From positions 62,001-126,000 of the forward strand of contig NZ_JAKLJA010000003.1 in assembly GCF_022213065.1 (NCBI RefSeq): a stretch of 64,000 nt of DNA, in the 5' to 3' direction. The DNA comes from Paraburkholderia tagetis. GTDB taxonomy: Bacteria > Pseudomonadota > Gammaproteobacteria > Burkholderiales > Burkholderiaceae. Below the pieces are notes generated by a model. That model did not search any database and was not told where the DNA came from. It saw only the letters and a list, made by a program, of their open reading frames with translations. The position numbers were made by a program, and so were the translations under genes. Positions 9,005 to 19,187 of this stretch are shown here, one piece after another. How positions within the stretch are numbered: the stretch's first letter is position 1; every line of letters starts with the position of its first letter.

Positions 9005-9754
9005 CTAAGCCCGGGCACTGGCGCGTGCACTAAGCGCGGCGTCGAGCGCCGCGAGTTGCGCGGGCGTACCCACGTTCTCCCAGAGCCCCTCGAAGAGTTC
9101 GCCGCTCGCGCGCTTCGCGGCAATAGCCTCGCGGTAGTACGGCGTGAGCGCGCACTTCTCGCCGCGCGGCAGGCTGCGGAACATGCGCGTGTCGTAAAGG
9201 CCGATATTGCCGAAGGTATAGCGCGGCGCGCCGTCGAGCGCGAGCAGGCCGTCGGCGCCGAGCGCGAAGTCGCCGGTCGGATGAAAGGGCGGATTGGGCA
9301 CCATCACGAGATGCATGCCCGGTTCGGGCTGCGCCGCGAGCGCCTCGGCGCGCGCATTCAGCAGGCCGAAGTCGTATTCGCTATGGACGTCGCCGCTCAC
9401 GGCGAGAAACACGGCCGGCTCGCCGGCGCGCTCCAGCAAGGGCAGCGCCTGGGCGATGCCGCCGGCGGTTTCCAGCGCGTCGGTCTCGGCGGAGTAGTGC
9501 AGCTGCACGCCAAAGCGCGCGCCGTCGCCGAGCGCGGCTTCGATCCGCGCGCCGAGCCACGCGTGATTGATGACGATGCGCGTATAGCCCGCCGCGGCGA
9601 GCCGCTCGACCTGCCAGACGATGAGCGGCTTGCCGCCGGCTTCGAGCAGCGGCTTCGGGCAGGTGTCGGTGAGCGGGCGCATGCGCTCGCCGCGCCCAGC
9701 GGCGAAGATCATCGCCGTGCGGTTCGCTGTGTCCGTTGCAGTGGCACGCGTCAT
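9005..9754 (-). CDS. murU: N-acetylmuramate alpha-1-phosphate uridylyltransferase MurU
   Basis: 249 residues. The N-terminal nucleotidyltransferase signature AAGRGERMRPLTDTCPKPLL, the metal-binding SGDV segment and the C-terminal WENVGTPAQL match MurU. MurU couples UTP to MurNAc-1-phosphate to give UDP-MurNAc in the cell-wall recycling route that bypasses de novo UDP-MurNAc synthesis and fosfomycin-sensitive MurA. A start at Met15 (MIFAAGRGE) would equally fit. It lies 42 bp downstream of amgK on the same strand, the usual pairing of successive pathway steps. Confidence 0.93.
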   Translation of the reverse strand: MTRATATDTANRTAMIFAAGRGERMRPLTDTCPKPLLEAGGKPLIVWQVERLAAAGYTRIVINHAWLGARIEAALGDGARFGVQLHYSAETDALETAGGIAQALPLLERAGEPAVFLAVSGDVHSEYDFGLLNARAEALAAQPEPGMHLVMVPNPPFHPTGDFALGADGLLALDGAPRYTFGNIGLYDTRMFRSLPRGEKCALTPYYREAIAAKRASGELFEGLWENVGTPAQLAALDAALSARASARA

Positions 9755-9796
9755 GAATTCGATCTTGTCATGAAGGGTTGGAGAGAGCCTGCGCGA

Positions 9797-10846
9797 TCAG
9801 AAGGTGTAGCCGACGTCGGCGCTCGTGCCTTGCAACTCGTCGATGAGCCGCGCGAACGGCACCAGCGGGCGATAGCGGTGCGCGACCTTGCCCGCGTAGT
9901 TCAGAAAGCGCGGCAGGTCGGCCATATAGTGCGGCTTGGCGTCCCGATAGTTGATGCGGCAGAAGAGGCCCAGCACCTTGATGTGGCGTTGCAGGCCCAT
10001 CCATTCGAGCTGGCGGTAGAACTCGCCGAAGTCCGGGTCCACCGGCAGCCCGGCCTTCTTCGCGCGCTCCCAGTAGTACGCGAAGCAGTCGAGTTCGAAC
10101 TCCTCGTCCCAGCTCAGGAACGCGTCGCGCAGCAGCGAGGCGATGTCGTAGGTGATCGGGCCTTGGACCGCGTCCTGGAAGTCCAGCACGCCGGGGTTGG
10201 GCGTCGCGATCATGAGGTTGCGCGGCATGAAATCGCGCAGCATGAAGACTTGCGGCTGGGCGCGCGCGCTCGCGATCAGCAGCGCGAAGGTGCGATCGAG
10301 CACGCCGCGCGTGGCTTCGTCGACCTTGCGGCCCAAGTGGCGCTCCAGATACCACTCGGGCATGAGCTCCATCTCGCGGCGCAGGAAGGCCTCGTCGAAG
10401 GCGGGGAGCACGTCCTCGCGCGAGGCGAGCTGAAAGCGGATCAGCGCGTCGATGGCGTCGCGCATCAGTGCGCGCGCCGCCTGGCCGGGGCCCGCGTCGG
10501 TCAGCGCCTTGAGGTAGGGTGCCGTGCCGAGGTCGGTCACGAGCATGAGCCCGGCGTCGAGATCGACTTCCAGCACGCGCGGCACGTGCACGCCGGCCGC
10601 GTGGAGCAACTGCGCGACCTGTACGAACTCGCGGCATTTTTCGGGCGGCGGTGCGTCGACGGCGATCAGCGTGGCGCCGTGCTTGCCCGCGCTCGCGAGG
10701 CGGAAGTAGCGCCGAAAGCTCGCGTCGGCGGAGGCCGGGGCGAGCGTGGCGAGGTCGAGAGCGTATTTTTCTGCGTGGCCGGCGAGCCAGGCGGCGAGCA
10801 GGTCGCGGCGGGCGTCGGCCGGGGAGAACGGGGCAGTGAGGGTCAT
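9797..10846 (-). CDS. amgK: N-acetylmuramate/N-acetylglucosamine kinase AmgK
   Basis: 349 residues from the ATG at 10846 (MTLTAPFSPADARRDL). Aminoglycoside-phosphotransferase fold: nucleotide-binding N-lobe, catalytic loop LRDFMPRNLM, and metal-binding LDFQDAVQGP. AmgK phosphorylates the anomeric carbon of MurNAc or GlcNAc in the cytoplasm, feeding MurU. The catalytic loop has Leu where the canonical HxD motif of this superfamily has His; the Asp and Asn are kept. It is divergent from lptD across a 285-bp gap, so cell-wall recycling and LPS export are transcribed back to back. Confidence 0.9.
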   Translation of the reverse strand: MTLTAPFSPADARRDLLAAWLAGHAEKYALDLATLAPASADASFRRYFRLASAGKHGATLIAVDAPPPEKCREFVQVAQLLHAAGVHVPRVLEVDLDAGLMLVTDLGTAPYLKALTDAGPGQAARALMRDAIDALIRFQLASREDVLPAFDEAFLRREMELMPEWYLERHLGRKVDEATRGVLDRTFALLIASARAQPQVFMLRDFMPRNLMIATPNPGVLDFQDAVQGPITYDIASLLRDAFLSWDEEFELDCFAYYWERAKKAGLPVDPDFGEFYRQLEWMGLQRHIKVLGLFCRINYRDAKPHYMADLPRFLNYAGKVAHRYRPLVPFARLIDELQGTSADVGYTF

Positions 10847-10885
10847 GAAAACCGGAGGCAAAATCAGTGGATCAACGTCTTGCCA

Positions 10886-10891
10886 TATAAT
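10886..10891 (+). promoter_or_regulatory. Perfect TATAAT hexamer in the amgK-lptD divergent region
   Basis: A consensus -10 hexamer in otherwise GC-rich DNA 40 bp upstream of amgK and 240 bp upstream of lptD. No convincing -35 sits 16-18 bp before it in the plus direction, so its assignment to lptD, or to any promoter, is tentative. Confidence 0.25.
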
Positions 10892-11131
10892 ACCCCACGA
10901 CTTTTTTGACGCGACTCGCGCCAAAGCCCGCATGACGGTTCGCTCGCCGCATTTATCGCCAGTCCATCGTCCGATGAATTGGAAATAATTGTGCGCGAAG
11001 TTGCCTTGATCGCTGTATCGACCGTCGCCCCGAACCGGATTCTCGCCCGGGCCGGGGCCAATCCGTCGATGCACCGGCACCAGGGCCGTGATGGGCGGGC
11101 AGGCTGACGGGCCGATACGCCAAAACCATAC

Positions 11132-13516
11132 ATGCCGCCCAAACAGTTTTTCCAGACGATCTCCAAAAGTGACGACGGCGTGCCGGGCAAGCGGCGGCTC
11201 ATCGCGGCGCTCGTGGCCATGCCGGGTCTCGTGCCCGCGCTCGCACATGCCCAGCTTGCGGGTGACGCTGCGCAGCCCCAGCGGCTGGACGACGCGTGGA
11301 GCCTGCGCCTTTCCCCGCAGCTCGAAGACCAGCCGAAAGTGCCTGGCCAGCGTGCGGCCACGTTCGTGCTCGGCGACTCGACCAACGGCACATCGGGCAC
11401 CGACTTCGCCATCAAGGGCGCGGCCGAGCTGCGCGAGGGCACGAATGTCGTCAAGGCCGACGCGCTGCACTACGACCAGGACACCGACATGGCCGACGCC
11501 TACGGCAATGTCGTCGTGGCGCAGAGCGGCACCAGCTTCGCCGGTCCGGAAGCACACCTGAAGGTCGAGGCGAACGAAGGCTTCATGCCCGCGCCGAAGT
11601 ACCATTTCACGGTCACCGGCGGCTCGGGCAGTGCCGAACGCGCGGACCTGCTCGACAGCGAGCGCTCGGTGCTCACCAACGGCACCTACACGGCCTGCCA
11701 GTGTTCGTCGAATCCGGCGTGGTACATCAAGGGCACGGAGTTCGACTTCGACACGGGCGCCGACGAAGGCGTCGCGCACAACAGCGTGTTGTTCTTCCAG
11801 AACGTGCCGATCTTCGCGAGCCCGTGGTTCTCGTTCCCGCTCTCGGGTGAGCGCCGCAGCGGCCTGTTGCCGCCGACGTTCTCCGTAAGCTCGACGAACG
11901 GCTTCGAACTGTCGATGCCGTATTACTTCAACATCGCGCCGAACCGCGACTTCACGTTCACGCCCGAAATAATCTCGAAGCGCGGCGTGTTCCTGCAGGG
12001 CAACTACCGGTATCTCTCGACCAACTACTCGGGCTCGATCACTGGCACGTTCCTGCCCAACGACGCGATCACGAAGACCAACCGCTACGGGTTGTTCATC
12101 CAGCACAACCAGAACTTCGGCAACGGGTTCGGCGGTTATATCTACTTCAACAAGGTCTCGGACAACACCTATCCGGAAGACCTGGCGTCGGCGGCGAACC
12201 AGTTCCTGAACGGCACGCAGATGCTGTATCAGCAGGAAGCGGGCGTCACGTACAACAACGGGCCGTGGTCCGTGCTCGGCCGCTATCAGCACTGGCAGAC
12301 GCTTTCGCCGTCGATTGCGCCGTATGGCCGCGAGCCCGAGCTCAACGTGAAGTACGCGAAGTACAACGTGGGCGGCTTCGACTACGGTGCGGAAGCCGAC
12401 TACTCGCGCTTTCGCATCACGACGGCGGATGCGACCGAAGGCGACCGTGTCGTCTTCAATCCGTACCTCTCGTATTCGCTGATGGGGCCGGGTTACTTCG
12501 TCACGCCGAAGGTGCAATGGCACTTCGCGTCGTACAACCTGAGCAACATCGGCACGGGCTCGCCCGCGGGCACGCCCAAGAGCTTCACCGAATCGATCCC
12601 GACCTTCAGCTTCGACACGGGGCTCGTGTTCGACCGCTCGGTGCGACTATTCGGCCAGGACTATATCCAGACCCTGGAACCGCGCCTGTATTACGTCTAC
12701 ACGCCGTACCGCAACCAGGACTTCGCGCCCCTTTTTGATACCGCCGAAGCCGACTTCGGTCTCGCGGAGATCTTCACGCCCAACACCTTCGTCGGCAACG
12801 ACCGTATCGCCGACGCGAACCGCCTCACGGCGGCGCTGACCACGCGCTTCATCGACGCGGCCTCGGGTGACGAGCGTGCGCGCTTCGTGATCGCGCAGCA
12901 GTACTATTTCACCGACCAGCGCGTCACGCTCCTGCCGCCTAGCGCGGGCGCGGCGCCGACCACGGGCGCCGCGCATTCCGACCTGATTGCAGGCATGTCG
13001 CTAAAGATCGGGGGCGGTTTCGCTTCGGAAACGGCGTTCCAATATAATGCGGACGCGGGCCAGTTGACGAAGGCAAGCGTCGGCTTCGGCTACAGCCCGG
13101 GGCCGAGCCGCGTGCTCAACGTTGCGTATCGCTACACGCGCGAGAACAGCAGCACGCTCGACAATCAGCCCATCAACCAGATTCTGGTTTCGGCTCAATG
13201 GCCGTTTTCGCATCGGGTGTACGCCGTGGGCCGCTTCAACTACGATCTGAACGGCCACAAGATCGTCGATGGCCTGATTGGCATGCAGTACGACGCAGAT
13301 TGCTGGGCGCTCGGCGTGGGTGTGCAGCGCTATGCAAACGGGATCAACACCACGGGCGGCAATAATTCGGCCACGCGTTTTCTCGCGCAGCTTACGCTCA
13401 AGGGGCTGTCGAACGTGGATAACGGCCTGGTCGCGGCGTTCAGGGCTGGCGTGCCGGGCTACACGCAGCCGCCGGGGCAGGTGCCGCTGCCGTCGCGCTT
13501 CACGGATTATCAATAA
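11132..13516 (+). CDS. lptD: LPS-assembly protein LptD
   Basis: 794 residues. A signal peptide is visible ([20 protein letters not shown], about residues 21-40), followed by the LptA-like periplasmic OstA domain (about 85-150) and a large beta-barrel. Barrel strands are rich in alternating aromatic residues and the end reads SRFTDYQ. Paired cysteines are seen in CQCSS (about residue 190) and DCWALG near the C-terminus, in line with the disulfides LptD needs to mature. With LptE it inserts lipopolysaccharide into the outer leaflet of the outer membrane. It is the first gene of the lptD-surA-pdxA-rsmA operon; SurA helps fold this barrel. Confidence 0.96.
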   Translation: MPPKQFFQTISKSDDGVPGKRRLIAALVAMPGLVPALAHAQLAGDAAQPQRLDDAWSLRLSPQLEDQPKVPGQRAATFVLGDSTNGTSGTDFAIKGAAELREGTNVVKADALHYDQDTDMADAYGNVVVAQSGTSFAGPEAHLKVEANEGFMPAPKYHFTVTGGSGSAERADLLDSERSVLTNGTYTACQCSSNPAWYIKGTEFDFDTGADEGVAHNSVLFFQNVPIFASPWFSFPLSGERRSGLLPPTFSVSSTNGFELSMPYYFNIAPNRDFTFTPEIISKRGVFLQGNYRYLSTNYSGSITGTFLPNDAITKTNRYGLFIQHNQNFGNGFGGYIYFNKVSDNTYPEDLASAANQFLNGTQMLYQQEAGVTYNNGPWSVLGRYQHWQTLSPSIAPYGREPELNVKYAKYNVGGFDYGAEADYSRFRITTADATEGDRVVFNPYLSYSLMGPGYFVTPKVQWHFASYNLSNIGTGSPAGTPKSFTESIPTFSFDTGLVFDRSVRLFGQDYIQTLEPRLYYVYTPYRNQDFAPLFDTAEADFGLAEIFTPNTFVGNDRIADANRLTAALTTRFIDAASGDERARFVIAQQYYFTDQRVTLLPPSAGAAPTTGAAHSDLIAGMSLKIGGGFASETAFQYNADAGQLTKASVGFGYSPGPSRVLNVAYRYTRENSSTLDNQPINQILVSAQWPFSHRVYAVGRFNYDLNGHKIVDGLIGMQYDADCWALGVGVQRYANGINTTGGNNSATRFLAQLTLKGLSNVDNGLVAAFRAGVPGYTQPPGQVPLPSRFTDYQ

Positions 13517-13618
13517 CGCGTGAACCGGTGCGGGCGGTAGCAGAGCCCAAGCGAACGGCTGCAGCGCGAGGTCGGTGCATAGAGACGGGCGAAGCTGCCC
13601 GCCAACTTTGGAGTATCT

Positions 13619-14989
13619 GTGGGAATCATGAAAAAGCTTCGCCTGGCAGCGTTCGCTGCGAGTATCTTCGCCGTCGCAGGACTGTTGCCGGCCGCGCCGG
13701 CGCTTGCGCAGGGGCTCGCGCCCGCCGGTGGCCGGACCGCCGACACGATCGCGGCGGTCGTCAACGACGGCGTGATCACGCAGCGCGAGCTCGACAACCG
13801 CGTCGGACTCATCACGCGCCGCCTGAACCAGCAGAACGCGCCGATTCCGCCCATGAACCAGTTGCAGGCGCAGGTGCTCAACCAGATGGTGCTCGAGCGC
13901 ATTCAGCTGCAAAAGGCGAAGGAAGACGGCATCAGCGTCGACGACGCAGCCGTGCAGCGCACCCTCACGCGTCTCGCCCAGGCCAACGGCATGGACCTCG
14001 CCACCTACCGCTCGCGCATCGAAGCGGCCGGCGTGCCGTGGGACACGTTCATGAAGGACGCGCGCACGGAGCTCACGCTCTCGAAGCTGCGCGAGAAGGA
14101 AGTGGACAGCAAGATCTCGGTCACGGACGCCGAAGTCGCGAACTACATCGCGAGCCAGCGCGGGCCGAACGCGGGTCAGCAGAACGATCTGCACTTCGAG
14201 CACATCTTCATCAAGGCGCCACTGAACGCGTCGCAGACCGACATCGAAGCCGCGCAGAAGAAGGCCGACGACCTCCTCAAGCAGGCGCAGTCGGGCAGCA
14301 AGTTCTCGAGTCTCGCGAAATCGAACTCGCAGGCGGCTGACGCCAGCAAGGGTGGCGACATGGGCTTCCAGCCGCCCGCGAAGCTCCCGCCCGAGTGGGT
14401 GACGGCCGCTTCCACGCTGCGCCCGGGCGAAGTGAATCCCTCGGTGATCCGCACCAACGACGGCTTCGAGATCGTCCGCCTCGTCGAGCGCCGCCAGGGG
14501 CAGGGCACGAGCGCCTCGGCACCGCAACTCGTGCAAACGCACGTGCGCCACATTCTGCTGCGCGTGGGCGACGGCATGTCCGAGCCGCAGGCGCGCCAGA
14601 AGCTGCTCGAGATCAAGAAGGAAGTGCAGGCGGGCAGCGACTTCGCCAAGTTCGCACACACGTACTCGCAAGACGGTTCGGCCTCGCAAGGCGGCGACCT
14701 CGGCTGGATCAGCCCGGGCGAAACCGTGCCGGAATTCGAGCGCGCCATGAACTCGCTGCAGGACGGCCAGATCAGCGACCCGGTGCGCACCGAATATGGC
14801 TATCACCTGATCCAGGTGCTGGGCCGCCGCGAAGCGGAAGGCTCGGTCGCGCAGCAGATGGACCTCGCGCGCCAGGCCATCGGCCAGCGCAAGGCGGAGC
14901 AGGCCTACGCCGACTGGCTGCGCCAACTGCGTGACAGCGCCTATGTCGACTACAAGATCAGCGGCCTGACCCCGCCCCAGCAACACTGA
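13619..14989 (+). CDS. surA: Periplasmic chaperone and peptidyl-prolyl isomerase SurA
   Basis: 456 residues if translation starts at GTG 13619, which has GGAG five bases upstream; ATG at 13628 (453 residues) is the alternative. Signal peptide about residues 4-31, N-terminal chaperone domain, then two parvulin domains (about 175-280 and 285-390; motifs [10 protein letters not shown] and [12 protein letters not shown] with GGDLGW), and a C-terminal helix. SurA escorts outer-membrane beta-barrel proteins, including LptD encoded just upstream, to the BAM complex. Gene order is as in E. coli. Confidence 0.95.
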   Translation: MGIMKKLRLAAFAASIFAVAGLLPAAPALAQGLAPAGGRTADTIAAVVNDGVITQRELDNRVGLITRRLNQQNAPIPPMNQLQAQVLNQMVLERIQLQKAKEDGISVDDAAVQRTLTRLAQANGMDLATYRSRIEAAGVPWDTFMKDARTELTLSKLREKEVDSKISVTDAEVANYIASQRGPNAGQQNDLHFEHIFIKAPLNASQTDIEAAQKKADDLLKQAQSGSKFSSLAKSNSQAADASKGGDMGFQPPAKLPPEWVTAASTLRPGEVNPSVIRTNDGFEIVRLVERRQGQGTSASAPQLVQTHVRHILLRVGDGMSEPQARQKLLEIKKEVQAGSDFAKFAHTYSQDGSASQGGDLGWISPGETVPEFERAMNSLQDGQISDPVRTEYGYHLIQVLGRREAEGSVAQQMDLARQAIGQRKAEQAYADWLRQLRDSAYVDYKISGLTPPQQH

Positions 14990-15012
14990 CCCACCCTGAA
15001 AGGAACCGCGCC

Positions 15013-16035
15013 GTGAATGCTCCCGCCTCATCGTCTTCTGCGCCGCGGGGGCCGCGGCCGGTTCGTATCGCCATCACCACCGGCGAGCCGGCCGGCGTGG
15101 GCCCCGAGCTCACGGCCGCGGCGCTCGCGGGCGCTTCGGCGCACTGGCCCGGCGCGCAATTCGTCGTGCTGGGCGACCAGACACTCATGGAGACGCGCGC
15201 GGCGGCGGGCGGCATCGACTGGGCCGCCGTGCTGGCGGGCCAGCACGTGAGCGTCGAGCACATTGCGCTCGCCGTACCGGCGAAGGCCGGCAAGCTCGAC
15301 GCCGCTAACGGCCCCTATGTGCTTGCGCTGCTCGACCGCGCGATCGACGGCGCCATGGCGCAAGAGTTCGACGCCATCGTGACCGCGCCGCTGCAAAAGA
15401 GCACGATCAACGACGCCGGCGTGCCGTTTACCGGCCATACGGAATATCTCGCCGAACGCACGCAGACGCCGCGCGTGGTCATGATGCTCGCCGGCACCGG
15501 CGCGCGGCCCTTGCGCGTCGCGCTCGCGACCACGCACCTGCCGCTCAAGGACGTGTCGGCGGCGCTCAGCATCGAAGGCCTGCTCGAGACACTGCGCATC
15601 GTCAATCATGACCTGCGCCACCACTTCGGCGTGGCCACGCCGCGCATTCTCGTGACGGGCCTGAATCCGCACGCGGGCGAGAACGGCTACCTGGGGCGCG
15701 AGGAGATCGACGTCATCGAGCCGGCGCTCGCGCAAGCGACGGCTGAAGGCATCGACGCGCGCGGCCCATATCCCGCCGATACCCTGTTCCAGCCGCGCTA
15801 CCTCAACGAGGCCGACTGCGTGCTGGCGATGTTCCACGACCAGGGCCTGCCGGTCCTGAAATACGCGACGTTCGGCGAAGGCATCAATGTGACGCTGGGC
15901 CTGCCGATCGTGCGCACCTCCGTCGATCATGGCACTGCGCTCGACCTCGCCGGCACCGGCCGCGCCGACGCGGGCAGCCTGATCGCCGCCATCGACACCG
16001 CCGTTTCGATGGCGCGCCACCGGCGCGTCATCTGA
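15013..16035 (+). CDS. pdxA: 4-hydroxythreonine-4-phosphate dehydrogenase PdxA
   Basis: 340 residues from a GTG start with AGGAA eight bases upstream. NAD-dependent oxidation of 4-phosphohydroxy-L-threonine in vitamin B6 (PLP) synthesis. Family blocks seen: [11 protein letters not shown] near the N-terminus, [34 protein letters not shown] and [11 protein letters not shown], which supply the metal-binding His and substrate-binding residues. It follows surA by 23 bp and precedes rsmA by 14 bp, so these are almost certainly co-transcribed. Confidence 0.96.
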   Translation: MNAPASSSSAPRGPRPVRIAITTGEPAGVGPELTAAALAGASAHWPGAQFVVLGDQTLMETRAAAGGIDWAAVLAGQHVSVEHIALAVPAKAGKLDAANGPYVLALLDRAIDGAMAQEFDAIVTAPLQKSTINDAGVPFTGHTEYLAERTQTPRVVMMLAGTGARPLRVALATTHLPLKDVSAALSIEGLLETLRIVNHDLRHHFGVATPRILVTGLNPHAGENGYLGREEIDVIEPALAQATAEGIDARGPYPADTLFQPRYLNEADCVLAMFHDQGLPVLKYATFGEGINVTLGLPIVRTSVDHGTALDLAGTGRADAGSLIAAIDTAVSMARHRRVI

Positions 16036-16049
16036 TTGATCTGACCAAG

Positions 16050-16877
16050 ATGTCCAATAGCAGCAGACAGCACCAGGGCCACTTCGCGCGCAAGCGCTTC
16101 GGCCAGAATTTCCTCGTCGACACGGGCGTGATCGACTCGATCGTCGACGTCATTCGCCCGCAGCGCGGCGAACGCATGGTCGAGATCGGGCCGGGCCTCG
16201 GCGCGCTCACCGAACCGCTGATCGAGCGCCTCGCCACGCCCGAAGCGCCGCTGCACGCGGTCGAGCTCGACCGCGACCTCATCGCGCGTCTCACCAAAAA
16301 ATTCGGACCGCTGCTCGAGTTGCACGCGGGCGACGCGCTGGCGTTCGACTTCGGCACGCTTGCGGCGCTGGGCGAGAAGCCCACGCTGCGCATCGTCGGT
16401 AATTTGCCGTACAACATTTCGAGCCCGTTGCTGTTCCACCTTGCGAGCTTCGCAGACCGCGTGATCGACCAGCACTTCATGCTGCAGAACGAAGTGGTCG
16501 AGCGCATGGTCGCGGAGCCCGGCACCAAGGCGTTCAGCCGCCTGACGGTGATGCTTCAGTATCGCTACGTGATCGACAAGCTGCTCGACGTGCCGCCCGA
16601 GTCGTTCCAGCCGCCGCCCAAGGTGGATTCGGCGATCGTGCGCATGATTCCGTATGCGCCCCACGAACTGCCGCAGGTGGACGAGGCGATTCTCGGCGAG
16701 CTCGTGACGGCGGCGTTCTCGCAGCGCCGCAAGATGCTGCGCAACACGCTCAGCGACTACCGCGAGCGGGTGGACTTCGACGCGCTCGGCTTCGATCTCG
16801 CGCGCCGCGCCGAAGACGTACCGGTGGAGGAGTATGTGCGCGTCGCCCAGGCGCTGGGCAACGCGTCAGTGGCGTAA
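16050..16877 (+). CDS. rsmA: 16S rRNA dimethyladenosine methyltransferase RsmA (KsgA)
   Basis: 275 residues. RsmA dimethylates two adjacent adenosines near the 3' end of 16S rRNA, a late checkpoint of 30S assembly. The SAM-binding motif [11 protein letters not shown] and the catalytic [12 protein letters not shown] motif are present, as is the N-terminal KRFGQNFL. It is the last gene of the lptD operon. The next gene is on the opposite strand, 20 bp away. Confidence 0.97.
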   Translation: MSNSSRQHQGHFARKRFGQNFLVDTGVIDSIVDVIRPQRGERMVEIGPGLGALTEPLIERLATPEAPLHAVELDRDLIARLTKKFGPLLELHAGDALAFDFGTLAALGEKPTLRIVGNLPYNISSPLLFHLASFADRVIDQHFMLQNEVVERMVAEPGTKAFSRLTVMLQYRYVIDKLLDVPPESFQPPPKVDSAIVRMIPYAPHELPQVDEAILGELVTAAFSQRRKMLRNTLSDYRERVDFDALGFDLARRAEDVPVEEYVRVAQALGNASVA

Positions 16878-16897
16878 GTGCGCGCGGTTGAGCGGCT

Positions 16898-17860
16898 TCA
16901 GGCTGTTTCGGCTGTTTCGGCGCGTTGCGCCTCGTACGCCTTGAGCTGGCTGTAGACGATCCGCAGCACCGAAAGCTCGCTCGATGCGCGTTGCGCCGCG
17001 CCGCCGCGCCGGATCAGATCGCCAAGAATGTGATCGGCTTCAATGCGCGAACCGTTCTGCACGTCGCGCAGCATCGAAGCCGTGAACGTCGAGCCCGTGG
17101 CGAACAGCAGGGCGCGCGAGCGCTCGAGGAAGCTGTCGCGCACGGCGTGGCCGTGCTCGGCGGCCACCGTGCGGCACTCCGCGAAAAGACGCTCGACCGT
17201 TGCCGCGCCGTCGGGCGTCGCGACGATGACACCCACGGGCGCGCGAAACAGGCACGTGCCGCCTGCGAGCGTCGCGAGGAACACCCACTTTTCCCACATT
17301 TCCTGCAGGATGTGAGCGCTGGCTTTCACGTTGAAGCCCGCGTTGCCGAAAGCGCCGGCAATGGCCTCGACGCGCGGCGAGACGCCATTGCCGAGTTCGC
17401 CGAACGTGATGGCCTGTGCGTCGTTCAGATGCACGATTTCGCGCTTGTCGTTGAGCGTGGCGGCGATCAGGCAGACGCCGCCGAGTACGGCCTGCGTGCC
17501 GAAGCGCGCCTGCAACACGTCCAGATGTCGCATGCCGTTGAGCAACGGCAGGATGGCTGTGTGTGGCCCGACGGCCGCCGCGAACGAGTCGATGGCGTTC
17601 TCGAGATCGTAGGCCTTGCAGCTGAGCAGCACGACATCGAATGGCTGGGCGCCCTGCGATTCGAGCGCCTCACGCGTCACGGTTTTGGGATCGCGCAGCG
17701 TGAGATCGCCAGCGTGCGGACTGCGGATCACGAGGCCATCCTCGTGCAACTGCGCGGCGCGAGCCTCGCGCACCAGAAACGTCACATCGCGCCCCGCGGC
17801 GGCGAGCCGTCCGCCGAAATAGCCGCCCGTCGCGCCTGCACCTACCACCAGAATCCGCAT
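16898..17860 (-). CDS. 2-dehydropantoate 2-reductase (PanE/ApbA family)
   Basis: 320 residues from the ATG at 17860, chosen because AGGAG lies four to eight bases upstream and the Rossmann motif GAGATGGYFGG follows at once (residues 7-17). The family reduces ketopantoate to pantoate with NADPH in pantothenate/CoA synthesis. Lys in VLLSCKAYDLE and in MWEKWVFLA match family catalytic and substrate-binding positions. Several paralogues exist in Burkholderiaceae, so panE itself is not asserted. A 9-bp duplication at the 3' end repeats the AET codons next to the stop. Confidence 0.88.
   Translation of the reverse strand: MRILVVGAGATGGYFGGRLAAAGRDVTFLVREARAAQLHEDGLVIRSPHAGDLTLRDPKTVTREALESQGAQPFDVVLLSCKAYDLENAIDSFAAAVGPHTAILPLLNGMRHLDVLQARFGTQAVLGGVCLIAATLNDKREIVHLNDAQAITFGELGNGVSPRVEAIAGAFGNAGFNVKASAHILQEMWEKWVFLATLAGGTCLFRAPVGVIVATPDGAATVERLFAECRTVAAEHGHAVRDSFLERSRALLFATGSTFTASMLRDVQNGSRIEADHILGDLIRRGGAAQRASSELSVLRIVYSQLKAYEAQRAETAETA
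16901..16918. repeat. 9-bp tandem duplication adjacent to a stop codon
   Basis: GGCTGTTTC occurs twice in a row immediately beside the stop codon of the ketopantoate reductase gene, giving the C-terminal residues AETAETA. Confidence 0.8.
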
Positions 17861-18056
17861 CTCGACTCCTTGGTTTCTCTCATTGTCAGCAGCGCTGGCC
17901 CGTTCGCATCGGACCATGGCCGCTTCGGGATGGCGTCCATGCTAGAGCAAATCGGCGCTGTCTGCCTGGCACGCAGAGCTTGGCCCGCTGGTGTCGGCAG
18001 AGCAAACGGGATTTTGGTACAGTCGCGTTTTTGACGATGGCAAAACGGAGTACACG

Positions 18057-18440
18057 ATGCGCCTTCTGCACACGATGATCCGGGTTGGCGACCTGGACCG
18101 CTCGATCAAGTTCTATACCGAATTGCTCGGCATGAAACTGCTGCGCCGCGACGACTATCCCGACGGCAAGTTCACGCTGGCGTTTGTCGGTTACACCGAC
18201 GAGCGTGACGGCACGGTGATCGAGTTGACGCACAACTGGGATACGCCTTCCTATGACCTCGGCACGGGCTTCGGCCATCTGGCGGTGGAAGTGGACGACG
18301 CCTACGCCGCTTGCGAGAAGATCAAGGCGCAGGGCGGCACGGTGGTGCGCGAGGCGGGGCCGATGAAGCATGGGACGACGGTGATCGCGTTCGTGACCGA
18401 TCCTGACGGCTATAAGATCGAGTTTATTCAGAGGAAGTAA
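18057..18440 (+). CDS. gloA: Lactoylglutathione lyase (glyoxalase I)
   Basis: 127 residues from ATG 18057, with ACGGAG five or six bases upstream; upstream in-frame starts are ignored because conserved sequence begins at [16 protein letters not shown]. Converts the hemithioacetal of methylglyoxal and glutathione to S-lactoylglutathione in the cytoplasm. Metal ligands are recognisable: His5 (LLHTM), Glu in VIELTHNW, His in FGHLAVEV and Glu in YKIEFIQ. The length matches bacterial Ni-type glyoxalase I. It is the last core gene before the polysaccharide cluster. Confidence 0.95.
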   Translation: MRLLHTMIRVGDLDRSIKFYTELLGMKLLRRDDYPDGKFTLAFVGYTDERDGTVIELTHNWDTPSYDLGTGFGHLAVEVDDAYAACEKIKAQGGTVVREAGPMKHGTTVIAFVTDPDGYKIEFIQRK

Positions 18441-18452
18441 GAATTTCCCGTG

Positions 18453-18482
18453 TAGCGATATCAGATGGTTCTGATACCGCTA
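18453..18482 (+). terminator. Candidate terminator hairpin after gloA
   Basis: TAGCGATATCAG and CTGATACCGCTA form a 12-bp stem with one mismatch around a six-base loop, 12 bp after the gloA stop. The following T-run is weak (GTGTTTGTCC), so a factor-assisted terminator is possible. Confidence 0.45.
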
Positions 18483-18495
18483 CCGTGTTTGTCCA

Positions 18496-18510
18496 GATTG
18501 ATTGTCAATC
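18496..18510. promoter_or_regulatory. Palindrome GATTGA-TTG-TCAATC, operator candidate
   Basis: Perfect six-base arms separated by three bases, in the leader of the polysaccharide cluster. The half-site word GATTG/CAATC recurs in the palindrome at 18953-18967. No regulator family is assigned. Confidence 0.35.
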
Positions 18511-18590
18511 ATGAAGCGCTCGACAATAAAAATATAAACAAGACGCGATCTAAACAAATTTTAAAAATCCCCTTGAAGATTTAATGAGCG

Positions 18591-18620
18591 ATCGAATGCT
18601 ATTCAGTGAATGCATTCGAT
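18591..18620. promoter_or_regulatory. 30-bp near-perfect inverted repeat
   Basis: ATCGAATGC-T-ATTCA / TGAAT-GCATTCGAT: 14 paired positions with one bulged T and a tiny centre. It could act as a DNA operator for a dimeric regulator or as an RNA hairpin in the leader transcript. Confidence 0.45.
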
Positions 18621-18952
18621 TGCGTCGTTCAATGCCGGTAAAGCATTGGCATATTCTCCGCGGCTCCCGTCGTTGGATACAAATCGATACATATATTTCG
18701 TCATCCTAATTTGAAGATGACGGGATCTTATGCTGTTGGCCGCCGGGCGCGAATCGCGGCGCATTTCGAGACATCATCGCGGAATCTGGGCGTTACTTCC
18801 CCGTAGCCATTTCGGAGCATTCCTATATACGGGAATAGCCCGGACGACGAGACTCGTGCCCAGGATATTAACTAACTACAAAGCGATTCGGCGAAAGTGT
18901 CTCGCGTGTGAGGGTGATGAGGGTGGTGAGGGCGCCGCCTTCATCAGCTTGT

Positions 18953-18967
18953 GGCAATCGGATTGCC
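18953..18967. promoter_or_regulatory. Perfect palindrome GGCAATC-G-GATTGCC
   Basis: Seven-base arms around one G, 221 bp before the first cluster gene. It shares the CAATC/GATTG half-site with the palindrome at 18496. Confidence 0.35.
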
Positions 18968-19187
18968 TTCGTCATGCGGGTACCCCGGACGTTCTGAGAG
19001 CGATGCACGAAATGCAGGTTTTCCTTCAACCAGGCAGTCCTTTCTTCCTTGCGTGTATGGGTACGCAGTTTGGCTGGAATCTTATCGAATGATCCCCTCT
19101 GCTTCGGGCCGCCACCTGGCAGCACCTGGTCCGTCAAGCAGCCGCGCGCGTTATGGCGCGGGAACACGAACATCCGAAGGAAATGCC

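Larger units (their letters stand above)
18441..19187. promoter_or_regulatory. Long AT-rich leader of the polysaccharide cluster with several palindromes
   Basis: A 747-bp gap with no convincing gene. It is much AT-richer than the core genes to its left. It holds palindromes at 18496-18510, 18591-18620 and 18953-18967 and a run of A/T words at 18520-18570 that could be a promoter region. A 120-codon frame at 18730-19092 lacks a recognisable domain and a Shine-Dalgarno site. No RfaH ops element (GGCGGTAG) was seen. The size and content fit a regulated promoter plus long 5' leader for the exopolysaccharide operon. Confidence 0.5.

Noticed and set aside
9002..10909. 635-codon plus-strand frame across murU and amgK
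   Set aside because: It is an antisense shadow with no domain, while both minus-strand genes have clear families and motifs.
13001..15031. 676-codon minus-strand frame across surA and the end of lptD
   Set aside because: It has shadow composition; lptD and surA are unambiguous on the plus strand.
18730..19092. 120-codon frame in the polysaccharide leader
   Set aside because: No domain, no ribosome site and ordinary leader composition; kept only as part of the regulatory region.
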